This document shows positions 1-5,700 of a stretch of DNA of 47,416 nucleotides, piece after piece. Under the pieces are notes generated by a model. That model searched no databases. It had not been told where the DNA came from and was given only the letters and a program-made list of their open reading frames with translations. Within the stretch, counting starts at the first letter, position 1. Each line of letters opens with the position of its first letter. Location: assembly GCF_000745895.1 (NCBI RefSeq), contig NZ_JQKE01000017.1, positions 1-47,416 of the forward strand, given 5' to 3'. A program made the translations under genes and the position numbers. The stretch comes from Stenoxybacter acetivorans DSM 19021 (GTDB taxonomy: Bacteria > Pseudomonadota > Gammaproteobacteria > Burkholderiales > Neisseriaceae).

Positions 1-32
1 TGACGCTGATAGGGCAGTAAACGGGTTCTTTT

Positions 33-70
33 ATGAATATTCATTACAGTATTTTCCTATAAATACTGTA
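33..70. repeat. adjacent palindromes at the 3' end of the rep-like gene
   Basis: Two palindromes touch each other. ATGAATATTCAT (33-44) is a perfect 12-bp palindrome. TACAGTATTT (45-54) pairs perfectly with AAATACTGTA (61-70) across a 6-nt loop. The second encodes the last residues and stop codon of the minus-strand gene. A hairpin here would protect or end that transcript, but there is no clear T-run, so terminator function is inferred only. It could equally be a protein-binding site. Confidence 0.45.
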
Positions 71-811
71 AACAACGCTAGGAATTCTTACACCTTTTCT
101 TATTTCTTCAGACTTTTCGGTTTTTTCCGGCGGCGGTTGATTGTGCTTTGGTTTTTTCGGAATGTTCTGTGTTTGTGCTGATTTCAGCAACCGCCCGCGC
201 TCGCCGCTGTACTGCTCAGTAAGCGCATCAACCTTGAAATATGTCCAGCCCTCAATTGAGCCTTGACGCAAAATTGCATCAATATCCAAGCCGCGATTGT
301 GCAGCACAGTCAATGCCCGTATATGGCTGTTTTTACCGGCTTGCTTAAAGGGTTTACCGCGCTTGGTTTCCGCTACTTCCAGCCATTCTTGCCATAAATC
401 GGCATTGAGCCATTCAGGCAGCTGGTTTGGGTCTTTTTTAAAGAATGTCGCATAAATAGAAAAAGGTTTTCCGAGCTTTTCAAAAAGCAGCTGCTCTAAG
501 CGAGCAATATTCAGCCGCCAGTGCATTTTTCCATGAACTCCGCCACGGCGGTATTCAATCACACCCAAATCAAGGAGAATACGGCGGGCTTTTTCGTAGG
601 CGCGGCGGGTGAAGCCGAGTTTTTCGAGCAAATCCCGAGCGGTTTCCCACGACCAGCCACAACGATGCCCGTACTTGGCAGGATCGTGTTCCATGATGCC
701 GCGCATTTGCAACAGATAGTCCACCATGGCGGCGGCTACTCCGATGCCGTCGCATAACACCAATGTTTCGGCGTAGCGTTGGTAGCGTGGGGGGAGGGCG
801 ATAGGGGTCAT
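44..811 (-). CDS. phage-type replication protein (winged-helix, DnaT/O-like), putative
   Basis: A 255-residue soluble protein. The first ~110 residues look like a winged-helix domain (WSWETARDLLEKLGFTRRAY followed by a basic beta-hairpin region), as in prophage replication proteins. Residues ~165-200 (IRALTVLHNRGLDIDAILRQ ... GWTYFKV) resemble the C-terminal segment of phage DnaT/replication-organising proteins, followed by a Pro/Lys-rich tail. The ATG at 809-811 lies 4 nt after the stop of the Cro-like gene, so the two form one leftward operon of the early-lytic type (cro then replication). The family is inferred from architecture and position. An accessory DNA-binding protein is the alternative. 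Confidence 0.55.
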   Translation of the reverse strand: MTPIALPPRYQRYAETLVLCDGIGVAAAMVDYLLQMRGIMEHDPAKYGHRCGWSWETARDLLEKLGFTRRAYEKARRILLDLGVIEYRRGGVHGKMHWRLNIARLEQLLFEKLGKPFSIYATFFKKDPNQLPEWLNADLWQEWLEVAETKRGKPFKQAGKNSHIRALTVLHNRGLDIDAILRQGSIEGWTYFKVDALTEQYSGERGRLLKSAQTQNIPKKPKHNQPPPEKTEKSEEIRKGVRIPSVVYSIYRKIL

Positions 812-815
812 TAGT

Positions 816-1001
816 TTACTGATTTTTTTGCAAATCTTTGTGTAATTTTAAAAGTGCCTCACCGATTTGATATTTTACGCTTGCCTGTTTTCCTGTAGAA
901 AGAAACGAAATTGTTCCTTGAGAACAATTACTTAACTTTGCTATTTGATATTGCCGTAAACCTGAATTTTCTAAATCATGAATAATTTTTTGCCAATTCA
1001 T
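816..1001 (-). CDS. Cro-like helix-turn-helix regulator (61 aa)
   Basis: A 61-residue protein that is almost entirely a helix-turn-helix: RQYQIAKLSNCSQGTISFLS is a recognisable HTH with the Gln/Gly turn pattern of phage Cro and HTH-XRE proteins. I chose the ATG at 999-1001 because AAGG lies 9 nt upstream; a longer in-frame reading would begin inside the operator/promoter region. It is transcribed divergently from the CI-like repressor and directly precedes the replication protein, the layout of a lambdoid switch. It probably binds the sites at 1042-1065. Function is inferred from HTH and position. Confidence 0.65.
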   Translation of the reverse strand: MNWQKIIHDLENSGLRQYQIAKLSNCSQGTISFLSTGKQASVKYQIGEALLKLHKDLQKNQ

Positions 1002-1034
1002 AGTGATAATCCTTATTAAATTCCTCTCATTCTT

Positions 1035-1064
1035 ATTATATATTAGCAATCTAATTATTAGCAA
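1035..1064 (-). promoter_or_regulatory. leftward early promoter of the cro-rep operon
   Basis: On the minus strand TTGCTA (1064-1059) and TATAAT (1040-1035) are separated by 18 bp. Transcription would start about 7 nt further on and run into the Cro-like and replication genes. The spacer contains the ATTAG-N4-CTAAT operator candidate, as expected for a repressed early promoter. Confidence 0.6.
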
Positions 1065-1065
1065 T
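1042..1065. promoter_or_regulatory. operator candidates of the CI/Cro switch
   Basis: ATTAGCAAT occurs twice (1042-1050 and 1057-1065), 15 bp apart. The first copy continues into CTAAT, giving the inverted repeat ATTAG-CAAT-CTAAT at 1042-1055. The sites sit between the divergent cro-like and cI-like genes and overlap the leftward promoter, the expected place for repressor binding. The same ATTAG-N4-CTAAT pattern recurs at 2586-2599. Confidence 0.55.
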
Positions 1066-1129
1066 AGCCAATCCACTTGATTTTACAAATAAACTCTATT
1101 TAGGAATTTTTAAAAAGACGTGTGAAGTT

Positions 1130-1741
1130 ATGAGTGATATTGGACATCGTATTAAAAAACGGCGAGAAGAAATAGAGCTTAGCCAAGCAGAATTGGCAAG
1201 GCGATCTAAAGTTAGCCAAGGAACGATAGCACAATTAGAAACAGGGCGAAATCAAAGCTCTGCGAAAATTGTTGAGTTATCCTATGCTTTAGGCGTATCT
1301 CCTGAGTGGTTGCTCTATGGTAAAAATACTCCCACCATTCCTGAGCGTTCAACCAACATCATTGAAACACAATCATTTCTAACTTCAGAGAAAAGTAATT
1401 CGGGGATTAAACCAAAACTACTAGAGAAAAAACAATGGGATGCTGATTATATTGAATTTATTCAAGCCAATGATGAGAGTATGTCCCCTGTAATAGGCAT
1501 CTATGATGACGTTGCTGTAAATAAATTAGACACAACACCCCATGAAAATGGTGTATTTGCCATTCGACGGAAAACAGGAATAATTATTATTCGTAGATTG
1601 GTGGTAGATTTTAATTATAGTTGGATTTACCGTTGTGATAACCCTGATAAAACCAGATTCTCTGATATTCCACGCAGTGAAGCCGATACGGTAATTGGTC
1701 GTGTTATTTGGCGGGGTGGCTCAGAAATGTTTAATTGTTAA
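1130..1741 (+). CDS. CI-like repressor, HTH-XRE plus S24 (LexA/CI) domain
   Basis: A 203-residue two-domain repressor. Residues ~6-62 are an HTH-XRE domain (LSQAELARRSKVSQGTIAQL). Residues ~105-200 are a LexA/CI-type S24 fold with DESMSP, where S117 takes the place of the catalytic serine. The catalytic lysine expected in the VKRL-like strand is replaced: the sequence reads IIIIRRLV, with R155 at that position. The linker has no Ala-Gly or Cys-Gly cleavage pair. The protein probably maintains the integrated state by binding the operators just upstream, but may not be inducible by RecA-stimulated self-cleavage. It ends at a strong bidirectional terminator. Confidence 0.82.
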   Translation: MSDIGHRIKKRREEIELSQAELARRSKVSQGTIAQLETGRNQSSAKIVELSYALGVSPEWLLYGKNTPTIPERSTNIIETQSFLTSEKSNSGIKPKLLEKKQWDADYIEFIQANDESMSPVIGIYDDVAVNKLDTTPHENGVFAIRRKTGIIIIRRLVVDFNYSWIYRCDNPDKTRFSDIPRSEADTVIGRVIWRGGSEMFNC

Positions 1742-1781
1742 AAAGAAAAAAGCAACTGACCTATGTGTCAGTTGCTTTTTT
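1742..1781. terminator. bidirectional intrinsic terminator
   Basis: AGCAACTGAC (1751-1760) pairs perfectly with GTCAGTTGCT (1767-1776) around a 6-nt loop, with an A-run before and a T-run after. It would terminate both the plus-strand repressor gene and the minus-strand higBA operon, which converge here. Confidence 0.85.
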
Positions 1782-1786
1782 AATTT

Positions 1787-2092
1787 TTAAATTGCCTCAT
1801 GTTGGATAGGAACAATTTGAAGCGTATAGCCAAGCGGGGTCAGTATTTTAAAAAGGGTGTCAATTTGAGGAGTTGCTTTTAGGCTTTCCAAACGCGCGAT
1901 CGCTGGTTGCTTTACTCCTGAAACATCTGCCAACGCTTGCTGTGAAAGTCCGCGAGCTTCACGCGCCTCAATCATTTTTCCAATGAGTTCAACCTCAAAA
2001 TAGATGCGCTCCCTGTCTGCGGGACTCACACGTGTTTCATCATTCATATAGTCTGCAAAATTTCTAACTTTTTTTCGTTTTTTAGTTTCCAT
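1787..2092 (-). CDS. HigA-type antitoxin (HTH-XRE), module 1
   Basis: A 101-residue HTH-XRE protein. The HTH lies at residues ~45-75 (LSQQALADVSGVKQPAIARL), with an N-terminal extension containing NFADYMNDE and a hydrophobic C-terminal strand typical of antitoxins paired with Gp49-like toxins. It overlaps the end of the toxin gene by 11 nt, so translation is probably coupled; no strong own ribosome-binding site is visible. It would neutralise the toxin and repress the operon through the palindrome at 2501-2518. The exact family (HigA versus another XRE antitoxin) is inferred. Confidence 0.75.
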   Translation of the reverse strand: METKKRKKVRNFADYMNDETRVSPADRERIYFEVELIGKMIEAREARGLSQQALADVSGVKQPAIARLESLKATPQIDTLFKILTPLGYTLQIVPIQHEAI

Positions 2093-2474
2093 TTGGTTTA
2101 TTCCTTTCTATAAAATCTTTCATTTTAGCTCGAGCCTTTTCAATTTCTTGAGGTGGTGTTTTTTGCGTTTTTTTGATGAAATAATGCAACATTATGAATT
2201 TTTTGCCTGTCCAATGAAAGAAAAAAATACGATTAGAAAGTGGACGCAATTCCCATAAGTTGCCGTCTATATGTTTAACAACAGGCTTTCCTACTCTAGT
2301 CCCATACCGCTCCAACAAACCGAAGTAAGACAGTATTTTATCGAGATTAATTCGTGCCGTTTTACTGGTTGCACTCCGTTCTCCCAAGTCATCTAAATAA
2401 TCAACAAGTTCTGAATCTCCATTTTTATCCTCGTAAAAATCAATGTGATACAAACTCTTATCACTGTCTTTCAT
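2082..2474 (-). CDS. HigB/RelE-type toxin (Gp49-like), module 1
   Basis: A 130-residue protein of the HigB/RelE (phage Gp49-like) mRNA-interferase group. The diagnostic core is YGTRVGKPVVKHIDGNLWEL followed by RIFFFHWTGKKFIMLHYFIKKTQKTP, ending in a Lys-rich helix (EIEKARAKMKDF). I chose the ATG at 2472-2474 because AAGGAG lies 5 nt upstream; a GTG two codons earlier overlaps that site. The toxin is first in the operon and the antitoxin second, as in HigBA rather than RelBE. Its operator-like palindrome lies 27 nt upstream. Confidence 0.78.
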   Translation of the reverse strand: MKDSDKSLYHIDFYEDKNGDSELVDYLDDLGERSATSKTARINLDKILSYFGLLERYGTRVGKPVVKHIDGNLWELRPLSNRIFFFHWTGKKFIMLHYFIKKTQKTPPQEIEKARAKMKDFIERNKPNGN

Positions 2475-2500
2475 ACCCACTCCTTGTTATTTATTGAAAT

Positions 2501-2518
2501 AATAACGAATTTGTTATT
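2501..2518. promoter_or_regulatory. operator-like palindrome of TA module 1
   Basis: AATAAC-GAATTT-GTTATT is an 18-bp inverted repeat directly upstream of the toxin gene of module 1. Antitoxins of this group autorepress through such sites. It closely resembles the palindrome before the second module (2973-2995). Confidence 0.5.
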
Positions 2519-2572
2519 AAAAATCAAATAATATTTAATTTGCACGTTGCTGTATTTAAAATTACAAAACTA

Positions 2573-2601
2573 TTTACAATAATAAATTAGAATGCTAATA
2601 T
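2573..2601 (+). promoter_or_regulatory. sigma-70 promoter of the putative ncRNA
   Basis: TTTACA (2573-2578), a 17-bp spacer, and TAATAT (2596-2601) preceded by a TG at 2593-2594 (extended -10) make a near-consensus promoter; initiation would fall near A2608. The ATTAG-N4-CTAAT palindrome at 2586-2599 covers the spacer end and the -10 element, so a repressor bound there would block it. Confidence 0.7.
2586..2599. promoter_or_regulatory. CI/Cro-type operator overlapping the ncRNA promoter
   Basis: ATTAG-AATG-CTAAT has the same half-sites and spacing as ATTAG-CAAT-CTAAT at 1042-1055 in the repressor control region, and it overlaps the -10 box of a strong promoter. The likely reading is that the element's repressor or Cro-like protein controls this promoter. 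With 10 fixed bases the coincidence is unlikely but not excluded in AT-rich DNA. Confidence 0.5.
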
Positions 2602-2621
2602 AACCGCATCGAAGCAACACC

Positions 2622-2634
2622 TGCTCTTTAACAA
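2622..2634 (+). promoter_or_regulatory. boxA antitermination element
   Basis: TGCTCTTTAACAA is identical to the boxA of ribosomal RNA leaders, the binding site of NusB/NusE. It lies ~14 nt after the predicted start of the putative ncRNA. BoxA normally protects long untranslated RNAs from Rho, which fits a non-coding transcript. Confidence 0.65.
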
Positions 2635-2891
2635 CCCAGTCCGACTAAGCCCGCGCCACCAGAAAGCGGCGGCGGTAACAAGGAGAAAAGATTACCGCCC
2701 TTGCCCTGAAAAGCAAGCAAGTTAGCGGTACGGCGCGGCTGTTCAGTCGCCGCGCAAGCTGTGAATAGCCCGACTGCAATAGACAAAAAATCTCACTAGC
2801 GGGGAACTGAACCGACTCAACTGCGAAATGCGGGTGTTTGATGCGAATATACCGTCAAACCCGAGCGTGGTCGTAATAAAACGGCAGTAAG

Positions 2892-2944
2892 CAATCAAAT
2901 TCGGCAGATTGGCAACAGTCTGCCGATATGTGATTGTTTTTTTT
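2892..2944 (+). terminator. intrinsic terminator of the ncRNA
   Basis: Nested stem: CAATCA (2892-2897) pairs with TGATTG (2931-2936), and TCGGCAGA (2901-2908) pairs with TCTGCCGA (2919-2926), followed immediately by eight Ts. Confidence 0.85.
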
Positions 2945-2951
2945 AAGGCGA

Positions 2952-3010
2952 TATAATATACGATTCTAAGACTTAATAACGATTGACGTTATTAACGAAT
3001 TGCGTTATTA
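2952..3010 (+). promoter_or_regulatory. promoter and operator region of TA module 2
   Basis: TATAAT (2952-2957) provides a -10 box. Just downstream is TTAATAACG-ATTGA-CGTTATTAA (2973-2995, perfect 9-bp arms), and CGTTATT occurs again at 3003-3009, overlapping a second imperfect repeat. The sites cover the predicted start of transcription, so antitoxin binding would shut the operon. The half-site AATAAC is shared with the operator of module 1. Confidence 0.55.
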
Positions 3011-3017
3011 TAAATTC

Positions 3018-3296
3018 ATGATTACTGATTTTTACTGCGAAGAAACCCAAGCCCTTTTCGAAGGGAATCGAGTAAAACGTTTCGCCAACATTGAAACCGT
3101 TGCCATGCGTAAATTACAGCAACTACATGCAGCAACAGATTTAAATTTTCTACGCATTCCACCCGGAAACCACTTAGAAGCGTTGAGCGGCAACCATAAA
3201 GGTCAATACAGCATACGTATTAATAACCAATGGCGGATTTGCTTCATCTGGCAAAATGGACACTCAACCCATGTAGAAATCGTTGATTACCATTGA
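3018..3296 (+). CDS. higB: HigB-type toxin, module 2
   Basis: A 92-residue protein of the HigB/RelE family, the usual length for HigB. Recognisable segments are the N-terminal RVKRFANIETVAMRKLQQL helix, the RIPPGNHLEAL strand, and GQYSIRINNQWRICFIW followed by VEIVDYH at the C-terminus, which hold the Arg/His residues used for ribosome-dependent mRNA cleavage in this family. I chose the ATG at 3018; the upstream TTG at 3000 lies inside the operator. It is followed by the antitoxin gene after 16 nt. Confidence 0.88.
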   Translation: MITDFYCEETQALFEGNRVKRFANIETVAMRKLQQLHAATDLNFLRIPPGNHLEALSGNHKGQYSIRINNQWRICFIWQNGHSTHVEIVDYH

Positions 3297-3312
3297 TTTA
3301 ATGGAGAAAATA

Positions 3313-3645
3313 ATGAATAAACGCCAAGTTCCTTTGATTCACCCCGGTGAAATTTTGCTTGAAGATTGGTTGAAGCCAATGAATATTAGCCAATACGCAC
3401 TGGCAAAAGCCATTGATGTATCGCCGCGGCGAATCAATGAAATTGTGAAAGGCAAACGTGCTATTACCGCCGATACAGCCTTACGGCTGGCTGCTTTCTT
3501 TGGTACTGATGCACAAAGTTGGCTGAATCTACAGAGCCATTACGAAACAGAGCAAACACGCACGATGATTGATGACGTGCTCAATCGTATTCACCCTTAT
3601 ACTGAAGCAAGAGTACGCCAGTCCACTTTGATAGGCAACCGCTAA
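3313..3645 (+). CDS. higA: HigA-type antitoxin, module 2
   Basis: A 110-residue antitoxin of the HigA/VapI group with the signature VPLIHPGEILLEDWLKPMNI and an HTH (ISQYALAKAIDVSPRRINEI), followed by TADTALRLAAFFGTDAQSWL. The ATG at 3313 is preferred because GGAG sits 6 nt upstream; another in-frame ATG at 3301 is possible. Together with the upstream toxin it forms a complete higBA module, probably autoregulated at 2973-3010. It stabilises the mobile element by addiction. Confidence 0.88.
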   Translation: MNKRQVPLIHPGEILLEDWLKPMNISQYALAKAIDVSPRRINEIVKGKRAITADTALRLAAFFGTDAQSWLNLQSHYETEQTRTMIDDVLNRIHPYTEARVRQSTLIGNR

Positions 3646-3707
3646 AATTAAAATGAGGAAGATTTCATTACACTTGTTGCCTTTTTAAGTAATTTATCCG
3701 ATTACCC

Positions 3708-3738
3708 AAGCCTTTTTCTTCAGGAAAGAGGCTTTTTT
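3708..3738 (+). terminator. intrinsic terminator after TA module 2
   Basis: AAGCCTTTTTC (3708-3718) pairs with GAAAGAGGCTT (3724-3734), with one G-U pair, followed by a T-run. Confidence 0.75.
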
Positions 3739-3764
3739 ATTGCCTTTTACTTTTTCAGGAAGCC

Positions 3765-4451
3765 ATGATGGAAAACCCCGCAAGTAATAAGGGCTATCTA
3801 CCCGCAGCCCTGCTGCATTTTTATCGTGCCGTCGGTGCGTCTGCTTGGGAATTTCGCAAAGCGGTTATGTTGGTGGAAGTTGAAACACGCTGCTGCTTCT
3901 TTCAAAACCACCCTGATTTGATTGAACCGTTGCGCCAACTGAACACTTATCTACTGACAGTCAGCGCGTATTGTCATCATGATTTTGGTTATGGTTTCGG
4001 CTTTGACGGGGTTGCCCGCGACATCAAAGGCGGCAGCAGTATTTTACCTGCTTTGCCCGGATTGCCCGACAGTCCGCGCTTAGCATTAGCACAATTGATT
4101 GATTTCAAAGCATTCAACCTGAAAGATAAACTCGCTTTTGCCTGTAAAAAAGTGCCGCTGGCGACTTTGGGTGAGGTTGAACATATCCGCACCATGTTAG
4201 CCGTATGGCGGCAATTTACTGAGTGTGTGGCAACAAAATACAGCGGCAAAGAATGGTTTGAGTATGAACGCCACAACTTCACGCTGGTTGATGAACTGAT
4301 TAACTGGCTGGGTTGTGTGCGTTTGCATATTGACGCAGGTTTGCCGATGAAACGTGAAACTGTGCAATGGCAAGAAATCAGCCCACCCGTGCCATTGGTT
4401 TTTCAGGCGGTAGAGCAAGAATTCGGGCGGAAGCGTCCGATGTATTTGTAA
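3765..4451 (+). CDS. hypothetical protein (228 aa) of the mobile element
   Basis: A 228-residue protein that I do not recognise. It has no signal peptide and no clear membrane segment. Features seen are a Leu/aromatic-rich N-terminal helical part, a Gly/Phe stretch (HHDFGYGFGFDG, residues ~66-77), a Pro/Leu-rich loop (ILPALPGLPDSPRL) and a helical C-terminal half rich in Trp. The leader TTTTTCAGGAAGCC just before the ATG resembles that of the trbM-like gene (CAGGAAGTCC-ATGATG), suggesting a shared origin or control. Its place with conjugation-type genes hints at a transfer accessory role, but no function can be assigned. Confidence 0.6.
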   Translation: MMENPASNKGYLPAALLHFYRAVGASAWEFRKAVMLVEVETRCCFFQNHPDLIEPLRQLNTYLLTVSAYCHHDFGYGFGFDGVARDIKGGSSILPALPGLPDSPRLALAQLIDFKAFNLKDKLAFACKKVPLATLGEVEHIRTMLAVWRQFTECVATKYSGKEWFEYERHNFTLVDELINWLGCVRLHIDAGLPMKRETVQWQEISPPVPLVFQAVEQEFGRKRPMYL

Positions 4452-4488
4452 GTTGGAAGATTAATATTTTTTAGGGTTTTGTAAAAAG

Positions 4489-4511
4489 CACTTTGTTTTC
4501 AAAGTGATTTT
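4489..4511. terminator. intrinsic terminator, left bracket of the 4576-5564 gene pair
   Basis: CACTTTG (4489-4495) pairs with CAAAGTG (4500-4506) around TTTT, followed by ATTTTT. The core ACTTTGTTTTCAAAGT is repeated exactly in the hairpin at 5641-5668. Confidence 0.7.
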
Positions 4512-4575
4512 TACTGTATAGCCTGACAGCTGTCGGCAAAAATCACACAGCGGGACGACATAGAAAGATGCTGCT

Positions 4576-4863
4576 ATGGAAACTACGGAAATGATACAGA
4601 ACGTGATGAACATTATCACAGTTATACTGGGCGCAATAGCTATTTGTATGGCTTTGGTCATGATAATCGGCAATTATTTTGAATATTCATATTATGAGTG
4701 TGAATATTATGTAGTTAACTTTATATTAAAATTAATCTTAATAGTTATTATGGTTACCATCTCTCCGATACTGCTTATCGTATGGATTGTGAATAAATCT
4801 CTGGTACTGGCTAGAATGTTGTGGTGTATCGGCATAAAAGATACTAAAAAACATGAAGATTAG
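4576..4863 (+). CDS. small two-helix membrane protein, unknown
   Basis: A 95-residue protein with two hydrophobic helices (residues ~10-28 and ~47-70) joined by a short Tyr/Glu-rich loop (NYFEYSYYECEYY) and ending in a charged tail (KDTKKHED). No family is recognised and the ribosome-binding site is weak. Its stop codon overlaps, by 4 nt, the stop codon of the convergent gene 4860-5564, which also has a membrane anchor. The AT-rich composition contrasts with the neighbouring transfer genes. The pair may be a cargo module, but that is inference. Confidence 0.55.
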   Translation: METTEMIQNVMNIITVILGAIAICMALVMIIGNYFEYSYYECEYYVVNFILKLILIVIMVTISPILLIVWIVNKSLVLARMLWCIGIKDTKKHED

Positions 4864-5564
4864 AATACTTTTCCTTTGGTATTGATAATTTCAATTTTGG
4901 TAGTTACATTATTTGGAAATTTATTGGCAAAAAATTTAAGTTTAATAGAACGTTTGTAATTTTTCCATTTTTTAGGTCTGGGTGGTATTCGCAATTTCAA
5001 CGTGATCCCTTTGTTTTCCGGATCATTTATCTTTTTTTCTGAAAAGACAGATATATTGACATCGGCAAACCGAAATTTATCAAAAATGGTACATTTTCCT
5101 TTTAATATCTTGAAGAAGAAAAATTTATCTTTCTGAATAAACCATTTTTTGATACCAAACCAACTGGGCTTTGATAATCTAATCCTGTATGGTTCAGTCA
5201 TTTCTTCCCAAACGTTGACAGTACACTCTTTTTTGTGTGGTTGAAACGTTTGAAGTATTTGATAAGTAACCTTACCACTGGTAACTGGTCCAATTAAGGT
5301 GATCCGTTTGATGGTATACATCTGTTTCTCTAATCGGTCTAAGCGAATGGTAATTTCTGTATAACCTTTGCCATCTTCTGGTTCATCGATTTCGTAATCT
5401 ATGTCAGGTTGAATATCAGAACGCTTGCTGACTTTAATTGCATGGTATGCAATCCAAGCGGCAATCAATGCTGCAATGAAGGATAGCACTGTTGCAATAT
5501 CTGCTGCCTCGTCCCAGTAATTCCAACTGACTAATTTTTCTAATACGTAAGTTATCAGTTCCAC
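4860..5564 (-). CDS. membrane-anchored hypothetical protein (234 aa)
   Basis: I chose the GTG at 5562-5564 because AAGGAG lies 7 nt upstream on the minus strand; longer readings need a TTG with no such site. The 234-residue product has one N-terminal membrane helix (about residues 20-43, AALIAAWIAYHAI) followed by an acidic DIDYEIDEPEDG segment and a ~170-residue beta-strand-rich, Lys/Phe-rich domain. No family is recognised. It converges with the small membrane protein 4576-4863 and the pair is flanked by matching hairpins, so it looks like an inserted cassette. Entry exclusion or defence is conceivable but unproven. Confidence 0.6.
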   Translation of the reverse strand: MELITYVLEKLVSWNYWDEAADIATVLSFIAALIAAWIAYHAIKVSKRSDIQPDIDYEIDEPEDGKGYTEITIRLDRLEKQMYTIKRITLIGPVTSGKVTYQILQTFQPHKKECTVNVWEEMTEPYRIRLSKPSWFGIKKWFIQKDKFFFFKILKGKCTIFDKFRFADVNISVFSEKKINDPENKGITLKLRIPPRPKKWKNYKRSIKLKFFANKFPNNVTTKIEIINTKGKVF

Positions 5565-5640
5565 TGGGTTGCTCCTTGTGTATGGATTTGAATGTGAGAA
5601 CCTCAATCATAGCACAAGCCAAGCAACCCGCCTTTTACCC

Positions 5641-5668
5641 AAAAGTACTTTGTTTTCAAAGTACTTTT
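5641..5668. terminator. intrinsic terminator, right bracket of the 4576-5564 gene pair
   Basis: AAAAGTACTTTG (5641-5652) pairs with CAAAGTACTTTT (5657-5668) around TTTT, with T-rich sequence after it. It sits between the start of the minus-strand gene and the plus-strand trbM-like gene, where a terminator is not needed for either. Its core matches the hairpin at 4489-4506. Confidence 0.65.
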
Positions 5669-5700
5669 TCTTTTTCTGTTCTTTAATTTTCAGGAAGTCC

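Larger units (their letters stand above)
2608..2944 (+). ncRNA. putative structured non-coding RNA with boxA
   Basis: This ~337-nt interval has no credible reading frame but has all the parts of an RNA gene: a strong promoter ending at 2601, a boxA, several hairpins and an intrinsic terminator ending in eight Ts (2937-2944). Hairpins seen: GGCGGTAA (2671-2678) with TTACCGCC (2692-2699), whose 13-nt loop exposes AAGGAG; GCGCGGC (2733-2739) with GCCGCGC (2749-2755); GTTTGA (2836-2841) with TCAAAC (2855-2860); and the terminator. It lies between two toxin-antitoxin operons that point away from it. I do not recognise an Rfam family. A long untranslated leader is the main alternative, but the terminator before the next gene argues for a free RNA. 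Confidence 0.6.

Noticed and set aside
45-70. LexA box at the end of the rep-like gene
   Set aside because: The half-sites are in the wrong order (ACAGT...ACTGT instead of CTGT...ACAG), and the site is at a gene's 3' end.
2671-2710. Short peptide gene behind AAGGAG in the ncRNA
   Set aside because: The only nearby start-like codon gives TTG-CCC-TGA, so no peptide would be made.
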